Positions 61,691-64,000 of a DNA stretch of 64,000 nucleotides are shown piece by piece. The notes below the pieces were generated by a model. The model was given only the letters and a program-made list of their open reading frames with translations, was not told where the DNA came from and made no database searches. The stretch is taken from contig NZ_BAAALH010000001.1 of NCBI RefSeq assembly GCF_039528175.1, positions 124,001 through 188,000 of the forward strand, in the 5' to 3' direction. The stretch comes from Citricoccus alkalitolerans (GTDB lineage Bacteria > Actinomycetota > Actinomycetes > Actinomycetales > Micrococcaceae). How positions within the stretch are numbered: position 1 is the stretch's first letter; the number at the start of each line of letters is the position of its first letter. The position numbers and the translations under genes are program-made.

Positions 61691-63256
61691 ATGACTGAAC
61701 AGCACGCCGCCCGAGACATGCCCCAGGCCGGTACCCCGGCCGCTGATCCCGCCTACGCCAACCCCGTCACCGTCCCCGGGGCCACCTTCGACTTCGCCGT
61801 TCGGGACCTGTCCCTGGCCGAGGCCGGCCGCCACCAGATCCGCCTGGCCGAGCACGAGATGCCGGGGTTGATGTCCCTGCGCCGTGAGTTCGGCGAGGCC
61901 CAGCCCCTCAAGGGTGCCCGGATCGCCGGCTCCCTGCACATGACGGTGCAGACCGCCGTGCTGATCGAGACCCTCACCGCCCTCGGTGCCGAGGTCCGCT
62001 GGGCTTCCTGCAACATCTTCTCCACCCAGGACGAGGCGGCCGCCGCCATCGTGGTCGGCACCGGAACTCCGGAAGAGCCCCAGGGCGTCCCTGTCTTCGC
62101 CTGGAAGAACGAGACACTCTCCGACTACTGGTGGACCGCCTCCCAGATCCTCCTCTGGCCCGGGGCCGACCAGGACCCGGAACTGGGCCCGAACATGATT
62201 CTCGACGACGGCGGGGACGCCACGATGCTGCTGCACAAGGGCGTCGAGTTCGAGGCCGCTGGTGCCGTGCCGAGTCCCACGGCGGACGATCCCGAGGAGT
62301 ACCAGGTCATCCTCGAGACCCTGCGTGCTTCGCTCGCCACGGACGGCCAGCGCTTCACGCGGATCGCCCAGGGCATCCGCGGGGTCACCGAGGAGACCAC
62401 CACCGGCGTGCTCCGCCTCTACCAGCTGGCCGAGACGGGTCAGCTGATGTTCCCGGCCATCAACGTGAACGATGCGGTCACCAAGTCGAAGTTCGACAAC
62501 AAGTACGGCATCCGCCACTCACTGCCGGACGGCATCATGCGCGGCACGGACGTTCTGATCGGCGGCAAGACGGCGGTCGTCTGCGGCTACGGTGACGTCG
62601 GCAAGGGCGCTGCCGATGCCTTCCGCGGCCAGGGGGCCCGCGTGGTCGTCACCGAGGTGGACCCGATCAACGCCCTCCAGGCCGCCATGGACGGGTTCCA
62701 GGTGGTCCGCCTGGACGAGGTGGTCTCGTCCGGGGACATCTTCATCACCACCACGGGTGGCAAGGACATCATCATGGCTGAGGACATGGCCCAGATGAAG
62801 GACAAGGCGATCATCGGCAACGTCGGCCACTTCGACAACGAACTGGATATGGCCGGCCTGGCCAGGACTCCCGGCATCATCAAGACCGAGATCAAGCCGC
62901 AGGTCCACGAGTGGACGTTCGACTCCGGCACCGCGGACGAGCGCTCGATCATCGTGCTGTCCGAGGGGCGCCTGCTGAACCTGGGCAACGCCACCGGCCA
63001 CCCGTCCTTCGTGATGAGTGCCTCCTTCACCAATCAGGTGATGGCCCAGATGGAGCTCTTCGCCCGCCATGGGTCCATCACCGGCCTGGAGTACGAGAAG
63101 CAGGTGTACGTGTTGCCGAAGGTCCTGGACGAGAAGGTCGCCCGCCTCCATCTGGACGCCCTCGGCGCCCACCTGACCGAGCTGAGCAAGAGCCAGGCCG
63201 AGTACCTCGGTGTGGACGTGGCCGGCCCGTACAAGGCGGACCACTACCGCTACTGA
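61691..63256 (+). CDS. ahcY: S-adenosylhomocysteinase
   Basis: NAD-dependent enzyme splitting S-adenosylhomocysteine into adenosine and homocysteine in the methyl cycle; the adenosine can go to add. The 521 residues contain MPGLMSLRREFGEAQPLKGA, HMTVQTAVLIETL, WASCNIFSTQDEAAAAI, the catalytic INVNDAVTKSKFDNKYG, the NAD motif CGYGDVGKGAADAFRGQGA and the end VAGPYKADHYRY. The insertion near the first third is the actinobacterial-length form. ATG 61691 is fixed by a leaderless -10; a longer start at 61658 lies upstream of it. Confidence 0.97.
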   Translation: MTEQHAARDMPQAGTPAADPAYANPVTVPGATFDFAVRDLSLAEAGRHQIRLAEHEMPGLMSLRREFGEAQPLKGARIAGSLHMTVQTAVLIETLTALGAEVRWASCNIFSTQDEAAAAIVVGTGTPEEPQGVPVFAWKNETLSDYWWTASQILLWPGADQDPELGPNMILDDGGDATMLLHKGVEFEAAGAVPSPTADDPEEYQVILETLRASLATDGQRFTRIAQGIRGVTEETTTGVLRLYQLAETGQLMFPAINVNDAVTKSKFDNKYGIRHSLPDGIMRGTDVLIGGKTAVVCGYGDVGKGAADAFRGQGARVVVTEVDPINALQAAMDGFQVVRLDEVVSSGDIFITTTGGKDIIMAEDMAQMKDKAIIGNVGHFDNELDMAGLARTPGIIKTEIKPQVHEWTFDSGTADERSIIVLSEGRLLNLGNATGHPSFVMSASFTNQVMAQMELFARHGSITGLEYEKQVYVLPKVLDEKVARLHLDALGAHLTELSKSQAEYLGVDVAGPYKADHYRY

Positions 63257-63266
63257 ACCGCTACGG

Positions 63267-64000
63267 TCAGGAGAACGGCAGGGAGTGCAGGCGTTCGGCG
63301 GCGGCGTCTGCCCTCTCCTGCTGGCGGCTCAGCAGCCGGAAGTCACGGTTGCGCCGTTCGGCCACCACGGCCAGCAGGAAGTCTTCCAGCGGGGCACCGG
63401 CCGGCGGGCCCGGAGCCACGAACGGGGCCACCTGCGCCGCCAGTCGGCTCGCGGTCTGGTGACGGGCCGCGGGCGGGACGGAGCGGGAGTTGCGCAGGAA
63501 CTGCGTCACGGAGGCGACCAGGGCGTCCGGGAGGCGGCCGACGTCGGCCACCTCGGCCCACGGCCGCATGGACTCGGGAACGCCGGGCAGGGGCGGGGGG
63601 ACGGGTCGCTGGCGCTCGACGACCACCTGGCTGCCGGCAATCATGTCCGCCAGGCGCTTGCCGCGTTCGTTCAGCATGGACGCGATGAGTGCCACGGAAC
63701 CGAAGGTCATCCACAACTCCATGATCCCGACCAGGACGCGGACCAGACTGTGCCGCAGACGGATGGAGCCGCCGTCATCCCGCACCACCCGGGTGCCGAA
63801 GACGAGTTTGCCCAGTGAACGGCCCCGGCTGAGGGTCTCGACGGCCAGCGGGACGCCCACGAGCATGCCGACGACGAGGGCCAGCACCGTGGCCTGGGCC
63901 GCAGCCGGGTCCAGTTCCTCCAGGATCGTCACCGCCAGGACCCAGACCACCGCGAGGAACACCAGCATGAGGGCGATCGCGTCGATGAGGGCGCCGGCGG
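63267..64000 (-). CDS. RDD family membrane protein, truncated by window edge
   Basis: The frame runs off the window at 64000; residues before the first internal ATG (63968) read AGALIDAIAL, the start of an RDD domain, so the true start is outside. The RDD part has two to three helices and ETLSRGRSLGKLVFGTRVV, typical of the family, with IRLRHSLVRVLVGIMELWM. A cytoplasmic tail of about 110 residues follows. Function unknown; the stop is 10 bases from the converging ahcY stop. Confidence 0.85.
   Translation of the reverse strand, partial: AGALIDAIALMLVFLAVVWVLAVTILEELDPAAAQATVLALVVGMLVGVPLAVETLSRGRSLGKLVFGTRVVRDDGGSIRLRHSLVRVLVGIMELWMTFGSVALIASMLNERGKRLADMIAGSQVVVERQRPVPPPLPGVPESMRPWAEVADVGRLPDALVASVTQFLRNSRSVPPAARHQTASRLAAQVAPFVAPGPPAGAPLEDFLLAVVAERRNRDFRLLSRQQERADAAAERLHSLPFS

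Overview
The window is high-GC chromosomal DNA with dense, often overlapping genes, many GTG/TTG starts and a mycothiol gene (mca). Gene order and products point to an actinobacterium of the Micrococcaceae type (Micrococcus/Kocuria/Citricoccus/Arthrobacter relatives). This assignment is by family content and synteny, not by a marker gene. A 25-base run of N at 26695-26719 marks an assembly gap. No prophage, insertion sequence, plasmid gene or CRISPR array was seen. Most of the window is conserved core genome.

Layout. 0-12.9 kb: end of a mannose-1-phosphate guanylyltransferase gene, an M20 amidohydrolase, then a nucleoside uptake and salvage region: a BMP-type binding lipoprotein, a duplicated ABC ATPase, two permeases, cytidine deaminase, thymidine phosphorylase, a DedA protein, adenosine deaminase and MazG. 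13-18.8 kb: eno, an FtsB/DivIC-like protein, a DUF501-exopolyphosphatase fusion and a membrane-anchored subtilase. 18.9-25.8 kb: NDH-2, a tRNA with UAA anticodon, a Bax-inhibitor-like protein, aldose epimerase, AI-2E family protein and threonine deaminase. 26-39.9 kb: GPP34, greA, DUF4307, mca, a large secreted phosphoesterase with SLH repeats, a Rossmann reductase, a MOSC protein, hemolysin III, a Z-isoprenyl synthase, PhoH2, a rhomboid and an A24 prepilin peptidase. 40-48.4 kb: fumC, a scar made of two truncated genes, carbonic anhydrase, DUF4245, glpX, manA and a GntR/L-2-hydroxyglutarate oxidase pair. 48.5-64 kb: LCP, purE, purK, GtrA, TIGR03089, WhiB, a giant GT2 glycosyltransferase, DUF5719, a degenerate metallopeptidase-family protein, DUF3499, a frameshifted membrane gene, ahcY and a partial RDD protein.

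Several blocks follow the Mycobacterium tuberculosis order as I recall it (mazG-eno-Rv1024-DUF501-ppx; greA-DUF4307-mca; HlyIII-Z-prenyl synthase; phoH2-fum-glpX-DUF4245; sahH...manA-whiB2-LCP-purE-purK-GtrA). This supports several otherwise weak assignments.

A recurring promoter grammar is visible: a TAnnnT hexamer (mostly TAGnnT) placed 6-8 bases before an ATG or GTG with no ribosome binding site, i.e. leaderless genes. It was used to choose many start codons. The main items for a second look are a possible C-rich small RNA between phoH and the rhomboid gene, the DUF501-Ppx fusion, the short-variable-loop tRNA(UAA), the 41.8-kb deletion scar, a palindrome in the whiB promoter, a direct-repeat pair between the GntR gene and lhgO, and a frameshifted gene at 61.2-61.5 kb. 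I found no clearly new defence or biosynthetic system.
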